From Dyadobacter jejuensis (GTDB taxonomy: Bacteria > Bacteroidota > Bacteroidia > Cytophagales > Spirosomataceae), in the NCBI RefSeq assembly GCF_003149085.1, contig NZ_QGDT01000001.1, positions 186,001 through 250,000 on the forward strand: a stretch of DNA of 64,000 bases, in the 5' to 3' direction. The translations under genes were made by a program, and so were the position numbers. The notes under the pieces were generated by a model that saw only the letters and a program-made list of their open reading frames with translations, searched no databases and was not told the DNA's origin. Positions 56,945-64,000 of this stretch are shown here, piece by piece; the first letter of the stretch is position 1; every line of letters begins with the position of its first letter.

Positions 56945-57030
56945 GGTGCTTTTTTGGGCAAAGATAAGGGATCGCTTTTAGCTGTCGCTGTGTTGGCGGG
57001 TATAAATCGGAATTCACCGGTATATTTTCT

Positions 57031-57038
57031 TACCTTTG
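57031..57038 (+). promoter_or_regulatory. -7 promoter element of the btuB transcript
   Basis: TACCTTTG fits TAnnTTTG and ends six bases before the riboswitch aptamer begins, which places the start of transcription right at the aptamer. Confidence 0.6.
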
Positions 57039-57043
57039 CCAAA

Positions 57044-57224
57044 CTTTGGTGCCCACAGCCATTACATGGCGATCGTGCTTAATAGGGAATCCCGTGAAGA
57101 CCGGGAGCTGTCCCCGCAACTGTGAGTCTTAGTGACTCGTACCCGAATCTTCATTGCCACTGTTCTGTGCTGCAGAATGGGAAGGCCTAGGGGGCGAGAA
57201 GATGAGCCAGGAGACCTGCCAAGG
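57044..57224 (+). ncRNA. Cobalamin riboswitch
   Basis: The sequence carries the B12-box family signs in order: closing stem CTTTGG/CCAAGG (57044-57049, 57219-57224), AATAGGGAATCCCGTG, GGGAGCTGTCCCCGCAACTGT, TTGCCACTG, GGGAAGGC and the B12 box GATGAGCCAGGAGACCTGCC. It binds adenosyl- or related cobalamin and should reduce expression of the downstream uptake genes. After the aptamer a small hairpin CCTTTCGGAGG can hide the GGAGG sequence at 57245-57249, which suggests control of translation start. Confidence 0.92.
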
Positions 57225-57275
57225 GTTTTTGTTTTCAGCCTTTCGGAGGAAAAGTGTTGATAGGCAATCATCTAT

Positions 57276-59219
57276 ATGCATATTTTATCTCACTTTTTGG
57301 TCTTAATATTGAGCCGTCTGTTGCCTTTGCTTGGGATGTGCCTGGTCTTGCTAAGACCTATTGCTTATGCCCAGTCCGACTCCATACAGCTGACGCCCGT
57401 GCTGGTGAAGGGCTTCGTGCCTCAGCGCTATATGGCGGGGATGAAGCTACAAAAGATAGACTCTACCAGCATGACCCAGTATGGGTTTCAAAACTTGGCC
57501 GACTTGCTGGCGGCCAAATCGTCGCTGGCATTTCGCAATTATGGACCAGGACAATTGAGCACCGTATCGTTTCGGGGAACATCGGCCAACCACACGGCCG
57601 TACTTTGGAATGGCCTCAACATCAATTCACCGAGCCTGGGGCAGTCCGACTTCTCTACCATTCCTGTGGCCGCTATCGACGAGCTGAGTGTTCAATATGG
57701 CGCTTCGGCGAGCCTAGTAGGCTCCGATGCCGTAGGGGGCAGTGTGTTATTGGAGAGCAAGCCTTCGGTAGGAGTTAACGATTTCCGAGTAGGGCACCAG
57801 CAAGCGAGCTTTTGGAACCGTAGTACACAATTTCAGGGAAGGTATGCGGCAAAAATCACCAAGAATTGGGATTTTACCGGTAAAACCTCCCTATACCACA
57901 CTTTTTGGCCCAATGCCTATCCAGAGCAAGAACGGCAGAATACCCTCCTGTTGCCTACCGCAACGACACAGCAGGGGTTGGTTCAGGACTTTTATCTGCT
58001 GTCGAAAGACGACCAAGAAGTTTCGGCCCATATCTGGCTGACTGACAATAAACTTATCCTCGTGCCCGACGATAGCCTAGGGAGGGAGCTTACCCGAACC
58101 AAAGCCTATAGGGGCATGGTGCAATATGGTTGGAGAGGGCTCTCGGCCCGGTCGGCTTGGGTACGAGATGTTACCGATTATGGCAAGGGAGATTTTGAAG
58201 ATTTGGACCATTCGGTGATCGATAAATTTGCCAACCGGATCGAGTACCAGCAGCGGTGGTCTCTCGGAATGGGGCGGTACGTACATTGGCATCTGGGCGG
58301 GGAATATACCCATTATAGGGCCCAATTGGAGAATTACCAAGATCCTACCGTTACCGAAGATCGCCTCGATGCCTTCATCTTGTCGCGCGTGCAGGCATCC
58401 GATAGGCTCGTGCTGGCCCTGAATCTGCGTAAAGCGTTTATCACCCAATATAGCCCTCCTCTTACCCCCTCGGTGGGGGCCGACTACTGGCTGATGAAAG
58501 GGACGGCACATCAGCTGAAAGTCCGTGGCAATATTAGCCGGAGCTATCGGGTACCTACGCTTAATGAGCGGTACTGGCAGGACCTTGGAAATGCCGATAT
58601 TCGTCCCGAAGCCGGCTGGAACAAGGAGGTAGGCCTAGAAGATACGCATAGACTGGGGGAGGGGCAGGTGCTATCGACCTCCTTGTCGTTGTATCATAAC
58701 CGAGTGAAGGACTGGACCTACTGGAACCCTGCCAAGCGCTATTTCGTCGAAAATTTACAGCAGGTTCTGGCCAAAGGGCTGGAGATCAGTATGGCATGGA
58801 AAAGGGATAGCGATGACTGGGGAATGGGAGCGGCAGGGAGCTGGGCCTTTACCAGCAGTGTACAAGAAAAGGCCTATGATGCTTATTCAGCGGATGTAGT
58901 AGGAAAACAACTGATGTACGTACCCAAGCATCAGCTTCATTTGAATGCCCATGTGCGGTACCAGCGTACTCAACTGTCGTGGCTCTATCAGGGGGTGTCT
59001 AGGCAATATACTACTTTTGACAATTCCAGTTTTTTACCCGGCTATGGCTTGGTAAATATGGTGGTTGCTACTTCTATTCCTATGGGGGCTATGCACTTGG
59101 ACATTCAGGCAAAGGCCAATAATATTCTGGATACCTTTTATCTGAATGTACGTAATAACGCCATGCCGGGTCGGAACTATGCTTTGAGTCTGATGCTGGG
59201 GTGGGCAGCCGCCAAATGA
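57276..59219 (+). CDS. btuB: TonB-dependent cobalamin receptor
   Basis: The 647-residue outer-membrane beta barrel has a hydrophobic signal (ILSRLLPLLGMCLVLLRPIA) and a plug domain (FQNLADLLAAKSSLAFRNYG, STVSFRGTSANHTAVLWNGL, VQYGASASLVGSDAVGG). The barrel ends FYLNVRNNAMPGRNYALSLM. Substrate is assigned from the cobalamin riboswitch in front and the BtuG-like gene behind. The ATG at 57276 has only a weak ribosome site; the good GGAGG lies 26 bases upstream, spaced for a GTG (57254) in another frame. Confidence 0.9.
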   Translation: MHILSHFLVLILSRLLPLLGMCLVLLRPIAYAQSDSIQLTPVLVKGFVPQRYMAGMKLQKIDSTSMTQYGFQNLADLLAAKSSLAFRNYGPGQLSTVSFRGTSANHTAVLWNGLNINSPSLGQSDFSTIPVAAIDELSVQYGASASLVGSDAVGGSVLLESKPSVGVNDFRVGHQQASFWNRSTQFQGRYAAKITKNWDFTGKTSLYHTFWPNAYPEQERQNTLLLPTATTQQGLVQDFYLLSKDDQEVSAHIWLTDNKLILVPDDSLGRELTRTKAYRGMVQYGWRGLSARSAWVRDVTDYGKGDFEDLDHSVIDKFANRIEYQQRWSLGMGRYVHWHLGGEYTHYRAQLENYQDPTVTEDRLDAFILSRVQASDRLVLALNLRKAFITQYSPPLTPSVGADYWLMKGTAHQLKVRGNISRSYRVPTLNERYWQDLGNADIRPEAGWNKEVGLEDTHRLGEGQVLSTSLSLYHNRVKDWTYWNPAKRYFVENLQQVLAKGLEISMAWKRDSDDWGMGAAGSWAFTSSVQEKAYDAYSADVVGKQLMYVPKHQLHLNAHVRYQRTQLSWLYQGVSRQYTTFDNSSFLPGYGLVNMVVATSIPMGAMHLDIQAKANNILDTFYLNVRNNAMPGRNYALSLMLGWAAAK

Positions 59220-59289
59220 ACCTGGGAGAAGCAATGTGGATTAATTTTTTATTGAATAATTTTACCATATGATTAACACCTATAATAGA

Positions 59290-60381
59290 ATGAAGACAAG
59301 AATAATAAGCGCCTGCGCCCTAGTGGCCGCCTCTATAGGCACATGGTCGTGTAACCAGAGCGACCCTAAGCCCAAGGGAGATTATGTACAGGGAGTTTTC
59401 GTAATCAACGAAGGGAATTTTAGTTCTAATAATGGTTCCTTAGCCTTTTTTGCCAGGGAAAATACCACTGCAGAAGCGGATATCTTCAACATCGTCAATG
59501 GTCAAACCCTTAAGGGGGGGATTCAGGGATATGCCGTATCAGATGAAAAAGGGCTTATATTGGTAGATAATTCGGCTGCTGGGCAGGACGAAATTCAGAT
59601 TGTAGATGCTAATACCATGGAGAGCCTGGCTACCATCGGTAGTCCCGACGTGGAGAATCCACGCAATGTGGTCGTAGTCGATGACCATACCGCCTATGTG
59701 TCCTGCTGGGGAACTACGGGTACCTATCCCAATTTCTTCGTTTCGAATGGCTATATAGCCGTGGTCGATTTGGCTAGCAATAGCATTAAAAAACGGATAT
59801 CGGTAGCCAAAGGTGCTGAGAATATGGTGTATGCCAATGGCCAGCTAATAGTAGGTACGGTGGACTATAGCGGGGTGAATACGCTAACGGTTATCAATAC
59901 GGCCACCAACGAAGTCGCCAAGGAAATATCGATGATTGCCGCTCCTAACCCTATTGGGGCCGATGCCAGCGGTAAGCTGTGGGTACAGGCCGGTCTACAA
60001 GTGTTTCAGATAGACCAGGCAAGTTGGATTAATGAAAAAACGATCACGCTGTCGACCGATGCGAGCAAATCGGCGGGTAATTTCGCCCTGAGCAACGACA
60101 AGCAGACGATTTTCTTTAACCTGAGCTATTATGATGCCAATTATGTGAGCCAGGGACAAACTTATGCCTTTAAGGTTAGCGACAATGCAGTGGATCTTTC
60201 GAAGCCTTTGATCAATCGCGTGTTTACGGGCTTAGCCGTCGACCCACTTCAGGGGTTAATCTATGGAGCCGTTACGCCGTCCTACGCCCAAGCGGGCTAT
60301 GCGGTAAGGTACCGTACCGACGGGTCGGTGGTCGACTCCGTGAAGGTGGGAATTGCTCCAACTGGGTTTGTTTTTAAATAA
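59290..60381 (+). CDS. BtuG-like surface lipoprotein (beta-propeller, DUF5074/YncE type)
   Basis: The protein of about 363 residues has a lipoprotein signal ending GTWSCNQSD and then propeller-like repeats (YVQGVFVINEGNFSSNNGSL, NPRNVVVVDDHTAYVSCWG, GYIAVVDLASNSIKKRI, NTLTVINTATNEVAKEI). In Bacteroides the lipoprotein BtuG is such a propeller, binds cobalamin on the surface and passes it to BtuB. Position right after btuB supports the same job here. The ATG at 59290 is preferred to the one at 59269, since it places the signal peptide at the start. Confidence 0.75.
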   Translation: MKTRIISACALVAASIGTWSCNQSDPKPKGDYVQGVFVINEGNFSSNNGSLAFFARENTTAEADIFNIVNGQTLKGGIQGYAVSDEKGLILVDNSAAGQDEIQIVDANTMESLATIGSPDVENPRNVVVVDDHTAYVSCWGTTGTYPNFFVSNGYIAVVDLASNSIKKRISVAKGAENMVYANGQLIVGTVDYSGVNTLTVINTATNEVAKEISMIAAPNPIGADASGKLWVQAGLQVFQIDQASWINEKTITLSTDASKSAGNFALSNDKQTIFFNLSYYDANYVSQGQTYAFKVSDNAVDLSKPLINRVFTGLAVDPLQGLIYGAVTPSYAQAGYAVRYRTDGSVVDSVKVGIAPTGFVFK

Positions 60382-60405
60382 ACACCCACACCCCTACTGT
60401 TTTTT

Positions 60406-60435
60406 AGGCCCATTCGACTGTCGTTGCATGGGCCT
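60406..60435 (+). terminator. Terminator of the cobalamin uptake operon
   Basis: AGGCCCAT pairs with ATGGGCCT across a 14-base, partly paired loop, followed by TTGCTTTC. It lies 24 bases after the stop of the lipoprotein gene. Confidence 0.6.
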
Positions 60436-60532
60436 TTGCTTTCTGTAAGTAGGGATAGAATTTTGAAGGGCATTATTTTTGTTAGTATCTTCCGTTTCCA
60501 ACAATTTTTGCCCCTTATTACCGATTAAGATC

Positions 60533-61852
60533 ATGTATTTCCGTTCTATTTTATTTTCACTAATTTTCTTTTTAGTCGTATCGCCAAGGTTTTTACAGGC
60601 CCAAGATACCAAGCCCTGGCTATCAGAATATAGTAGCCATATTCAATATGAGGATGTATACGTGGTTAAGAAGATCCAGGTGTCCTGTCGGCAGTACGAC
60701 ACCTATTTGGTAGACTCCCAAGGGCGCAAGCTTACTCCGGCCTACCGTGACATTGGTCCATTTTCTGGTGGACTGGCCGAGTTTGTGGTTAAGGAGGGGT
60801 ATCAGAATAAGCAAGGATACCATGGCTTCATCGACAAACGGGGGAAGGTGGTGGTTCCTCCGGTATATTTGGGGACCGACCGGTTCGTCAATGGCATTAC
60901 CTGGGTGATCTACGATGCCGGAGAACAGTATGGACTTTCCTATATCGATAGTACCGGAAAAGAATTTTTTACGGTACCAGTTCATTTGTTTAAAAACGAC
61001 TTCTTAAAATCGAAAGCGACCATCGATTATGTCTGCAATCAGGATACCAAGGAAGATTTGATCTGGTGGAAAAATAAGGAGATATACCTGTTGAACTGGA
61101 ACTTTAGCCCCTTTATTGAAAAGGAAATAAAGGAATCGGATGGGGTGTACCATTTCCTGTATAAGGGGAAATACGGTATTATCAGTAAGGACATGGTGTT
61201 AAGAGTGCCGGTTGTCTTAGATGGCATCGATCCGGAGTACGAGTTTTCGGGCCAGGGCCTGGAGCGGCTACAGTACGGGGACAAGTTTGGGTATATGGAT
61301 CGATATACGGGGGAAATTGTGGCTCCTTTCATTTTTACGGACACCCGCAAGCCCACAGCTGGACTGTTTTGGGCCAAGAAGAATGGGAAATGGGGCTGTA
61401 TTGATAAGACGGGCAAAACGAGGATTCCTTTTTTATATGATGAGGCCACCGGATTTACGGGGGAGGATCGCTCGGCTGTGGCCATCGATGGCAAGTTTGG
61501 GCATATCGATAAGAAAGGCAATATCCGTACGCCATTGAAATATGATTTCGCTTCTTATTATAACCATGGCATTTCCATGGTGAGGGTAGGCGATCGATAC
61601 GGGTATATCGATATAGATGGCAAACCCATCACCCCTTTCCATTTTGAAGAGGCATTGCCTTTCGACCATCCGACTACCTTGGCCGAAAGATATGGAGTGA
61701 AATATGAAATTACCACGAAAGGAGAGGCCAGTTTTGCGGGTTTTAATTACAAGTGGAAGGCCCTATTTATCCTATTGGGACTGGGCTTATTCATTTACCT
61801 CAACAACAAGGTGTTCCGAATGGGGCAGCGGCGCCGGGCTGCTAAGGGGTGA
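60533..61852 (+). CDS. WG-repeat protein with C-terminal membrane helix
   Basis: The protein of about 439 residues has a signal peptide (FSLIFFLVVSPRFLQAQ) and many WG-type repeats of about 40 residues (GGLAEFVVKE, HGFIDKRGKVVVPPVYLG, KWGCIDKTGKTRIPFLYDEA, KFGHIDKKGNIRTPLKYDFA, RYGYIDIDGKPITPFHFEEA). It ends in one membrane helix (WKALFILLGLGLFIYL). The repeats probably fold as a beta structure for binding. The function is unknown. The ATG at 60533 was chosen over an upstream TTG at 60479. Confidence 0.82.
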   Translation: MYFRSILFSLIFFLVVSPRFLQAQDTKPWLSEYSSHIQYEDVYVVKKIQVSCRQYDTYLVDSQGRKLTPAYRDIGPFSGGLAEFVVKEGYQNKQGYHGFIDKRGKVVVPPVYLGTDRFVNGITWVIYDAGEQYGLSYIDSTGKEFFTVPVHLFKNDFLKSKATIDYVCNQDTKEDLIWWKNKEIYLLNWNFSPFIEKEIKESDGVYHFLYKGKYGIISKDMVLRVPVVLDGIDPEYEFSGQGLERLQYGDKFGYMDRYTGEIVAPFIFTDTRKPTAGLFWAKKNGKWGCIDKTGKTRIPFLYDEATGFTGEDRSAVAIDGKFGHIDKKGNIRTPLKYDFASYYNHGISMVRVGDRYGYIDIDGKPITPFHFEEALPFDHPTTLAERYGVKYEITTKGEASFAGFNYKWKALFILLGLGLFIYLNNKVFRMGQRRRAAKG

Positions 61853-61936
61853 TTACGGAATGGGCTGCTTACAAAAATGGCCAACAGGCATGGATTAAAT
61901 GCAGGTTGGCCACTCTATATAGAATAGAAACTCCGG

Positions 61937-62680
61937 TTATTTGAAAAATCCTGCTGGATCGGGCATCCGGTTTTTCAGTAGCTTGACGAACTCTAGATTG
62001 AGTTGGCTAAAATCGAGCATTCTTCCTTTATGCAGGTATTCCCAGGATTTCTCGGGATTGTCGAGGTTATAATGTAGCAAGGCTTGGTTATAATGCCCGA
62101 GGGCATAGGTAGAATCCAGCTTTTCGGCATGGTTCAGCAGCAGTTGGGCCTCTTCTAGTTCTTCTTGGCTATTGGTAATTTCATATAGCTTTAGGTCGAC
62201 GGTCGAGAGGTCCACTAATAAGGCCACGTTATTGGATTGCAAATTCACTCCTCTGCTCAGCATATCCTTGGCTTCTGCCCAGTGCTCACGTTGGTAGCTC
62301 ACCACCCCTAGGCCCCAATAAGCCTCTACATTTTTATCATCGAGTAGGTTGGCTAGGTTAAATCGATAGCAGGCGGTATCTAAGGATCCCTCCTGCAAAT
62401 ACTCCCAGGCACGGCTTACGAAGAAACTACTTGCCTCGGCTCTGGTGGCAAAGGACTTGTCACAATTACTTAGGAAGTGTATCTCTTCGTCGATTTGCTC
62501 AGAGGTTTTGCTGGCATCACCAAAAAGAGGGAGCACACGTTTTTCTTGCAACGTTAATGAACGTTTTTGGGGTGCGTTCGTGTCGGAAGCCGGAGCGGTA
62601 GCACTCGCCAAATGGTTTATTTGACAAACTCCCACTATAGGTACGACAAGGAACAACCAAAAAACAATAGATTTTTTCAT
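61937..62680 (-). CDS. Exported tetratricopeptide-repeat protein
   Basis: The 247-residue protein has a signal peptide (KSIVFWLFLVVPIVGVC) and TPR-like helix pairs (DTACYRFNLANLLDDKNVEA, AYWGLGVVSYQREHWAEAKD, ALGHYNQALLHYNLDNPEKS). TPR units mediate protein contacts. No partner can be named. Confidence 0.78.
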   Translation of the reverse strand: MKKSIVFWLFLVVPIVGVCQINHLASATAPASDTNAPQKRSLTLQEKRVLPLFGDASKTSEQIDEEIHFLSNCDKSFATRAEASSFFVSRAWEYLQEGSLDTACYRFNLANLLDDKNVEAYWGLGVVSYQREHWAEAKDMLSRGVNLQSNNVALLVDLSTVDLKLYEITNSQEELEEAQLLLNHAEKLDSTYALGHYNQALLHYNLDNPEKSWEYLHKGRMLDFSQLNLEFVKLLKNRMPDPAGFFK

Positions 62681-62749
62681 GTTTTAGTATAAAGGCGATA
62701 TGGGTTTTCTATTGTTCAAGATAAACGGAAATATTGATAATGTATTGTA

Positions 62750-64000
62750 TTATCTTCTTTTACTTCTGCCACCACTGCTTTTTCCTCCTCGCTGCTGCCG
62801 TTTATCGGGCTTAGGTTTGGCATGGTATGTCTTCTTTTTGTCGTGAAAGGCTCCTTTAAAGGTAGGATCCTCTTTCTTCTTTTGTATATCGATCTCCCGA
62901 AGCATTTGCTGTTGCTCTTCCTTGGGGGTGGTCAGGACTTCCAGATCGGTAGGGAGCTCCTTTTTGGGGATTTCCATCCGGATAATCTTTTCTATTTTCC
63001 TGATATGATAGCCGTCGGCCATGGTGGCAAAGGTGATGGCCTTACCTACATGATTGGCACGGCCCGTTCGCCCAATACGGTGTACATAATCCTCATAGAT
63101 GAGGGGGACGTCGAAATTGAACACATGACTCACCTCTGTGATATCGATACCCCGGGAGGCCACATCGGTAGCTACCAACACCCTCACAGCTCCTTCCTTA
63201 AAGGCTTCCATGGCATTGGTACGGGTATTTTGACCTTTGTTGGCATGTATTACCCTGATTTCCTCTTCCGGGACTACTTTTCGCAGCAAATATTTATAAA
63301 CAAACCCGGCAATCTCTCGGCTCCGGGTAAATATCAACACCCTGTTAAAGCTTTCGGAGCTTTGTAGCAGGTAGGTCAACAGGTTGATTTTTGTGCCAAA
63401 ATTGGGTACTTCATAGAGTACCTGCTCTACCATTTCGGCCGCAGTGGCCTGCGGGGTGACTTCTATACGGGTAGGGAACTCCAGGAACTCGTGCGAAAGA
63501 TGCTCCACCTTGTCGGCAAAGGTGGCTGAGAAAAGAAGATTTTGCCGCTTTCGGGGTACTATCTCCAGCATCCGGCGAATCTGGGGCATAAAACCCATGT
63601 CCATCATCTTATCGGCTTCGTCCAATACCAAAGTATTGAGGTGCTTTACAATGACGATTTCCTTAAGATAAAGGTCCATAAAGCGTCCTGGTGTAGCCAC
63701 AATAATGTCGACACCATTTTCGATGCCCTCTATCTGAGCCTTGGTTCCTACACCTCCAAACAGAGCTACGGTACGAATATCGGTGTACACGCTAAACTGT
63801 TTGATGGCCGCCGTAATCTGCATGACTAGCTCGCGGGTAGGGGCCAATATCAAGGCGCGGGCATGCGTGCCTTGAGCAAATTTTATTTTCATTAAGAGCG
63901 GCAAGGCATAGGCTGCCGTTTTGCCGGTGCCAGTTTGGGCGATACCGAGCACATCGTGCCCCGCCTGAATAATCGGAATGGCCTGCTCCTGTATAGGGGT
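62750..64000 (-). CDS. DEAD-box RNA helicase (N-terminus beyond the window)
   Basis: The frame stays open to the window end. Motifs in order: Q-motif TPIQEQAIPIIQAGHDVL, motif I AQTGTGKTAAYALP, Ia APTRELVMQ, II VLDEADKMMDMGF, III LLFSATF, IV VLIFTRSR, V VATDVASRGIDI, VI YVHRIGRTGR. The basic tail ends GGKSSGGRSKRR. It is a RhlE/SrmB-like helicase that remodels RNA. Only a short N-terminal piece is missing. Confidence 0.93.
   Translation of the reverse strand, partial: TPIQEQAIPIIQAGHDVLGIAQTGTGKTAAYALPLLMKIKFAQGTHARALILAPTRELVMQITAAIKQFSVYTDIRTVALFGGVGTKAQIEGIENGVDIIVATPGRFMDLYLKEIVIVKHLNTLVLDEADKMMDMGFMPQIRRMLEIVPRKRQNLLFSATFADKVEHLSHEFLEFPTRIEVTPQATAAEMVEQVLYEVPNFGTKINLLTYLLQSSESFNRVLIFTRSREIAGFVYKYLLRKVVPEEEIRVIHANKGQNTRTNAMEAFKEGAVRVLVATDVASRGIDITEVSHVFNFDVPLIYEDYVHRIGRTGRANHVGKAITFATMADGYHIRKIEKIIRMEIPKKELPTDLEVLTTPKEEQQQMLREIDIQKKKEDPTFKGAFHDKKKTYHAKPKPDKRQQRGGKSSGGRSKRR

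Noticed and set aside
57254..57778. 174-codon frame starting at a GTG with an excellent ribosome site
   Set aside because: It overlaps btuB in another frame and its product resembles nothing. It is kept only as a finding about the leader.

Overview
The window looks like chromosomal DNA of a Bacteroidota bacterium, most likely a Cytophagales-type environmental species. The evidence is two secreted proteins with type IX secretion C-terminal domains (a Por-type tail on 9717-11996 and a gliding-motility-type tail on 35819-37564), TAnnTTTG -7 promoter elements, weak Shine-Dalgarno sequences, an EttA/DUF349/Mpl/RF1 housekeeping set in typical Bacteroidota form, and a BtuB plus beta-propeller lipoprotein cobalamin locus.

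Layout. 1-4055: end of a sensor histidine kinase and valS. 4275-9618: aromatic amino acid degradation (hmgA, hppD, phhA, fumarylacetoacetase, flavin reductase-like protein). 9717-11996: a large secreted TIM-barrel-like protein. 12361-15375: ettA and a DUF349 protein. 15372-21961: a LacI regulator, an ECF sigma factor and a hexuronate-to-KDPG pathway (uxuA, uxaC, kdgK, eda). 22031-27910: an aldo/keto reductase that lacks its catalytic His, a zinc-ribbon protein, a short SSB, xylulokinase, and a two-domain esterase gene split by one in-frame TAA.

28136-34118 is the accessory heart of the window. It is an array of four Rhs C-terminal cassettes (A-D) whose cores are broken or start abruptly at a conserved YYPFGLE sequence. 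Three have different toxin-like tips: A is a GIY-YIG/URI-like nuclease, B an unrecognised domain, and C an M91-like zinc peptidase. Each of these is followed at once by an overlapping small gene that is a natural immunity candidate: a soluble protein, a multi-pass membrane protein and a lipoprotein. The array also holds relics of an XRE regulator and a REP-associated transposase, poly-G tracts at both edges, and a 17-bp GC-rich sequence inserted three times at the same kind of codon, breaking the Rhs frame each time.

34236-39989: a Gfo/Idh/MocA oxidoreductase, a T9SS cargo protein, a GT-C-like membrane protein and a DUF3592 protein. 40007-44946: an AraC regulator divergent from a complete class I cytochrome P450 operon (P450, [2Fe-2S] ferredoxin, ferredoxin reductase, Zn-alcohol dehydrogenase). 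45184-56944: mostly housekeeping (M28 peptidase, ispE, cytochrome oxidase subunit III, OmpA-family protein, LOG protein, mpl, flavohemoglobin, a lipoprotein, prfA, thioredoxin-like protein, EamA transporter). 57031-60381: a TAnnTTTG promoter and a cobalamin riboswitch in front of btuB and a BtuG-like lipoprotein gene. 60533-64000: a WG-repeat protein, a TPR protein and the main part of a DEAD-box helicase that runs off the window.

No rRNA, tRNA, CRISPR array or intact transposon was recognised.
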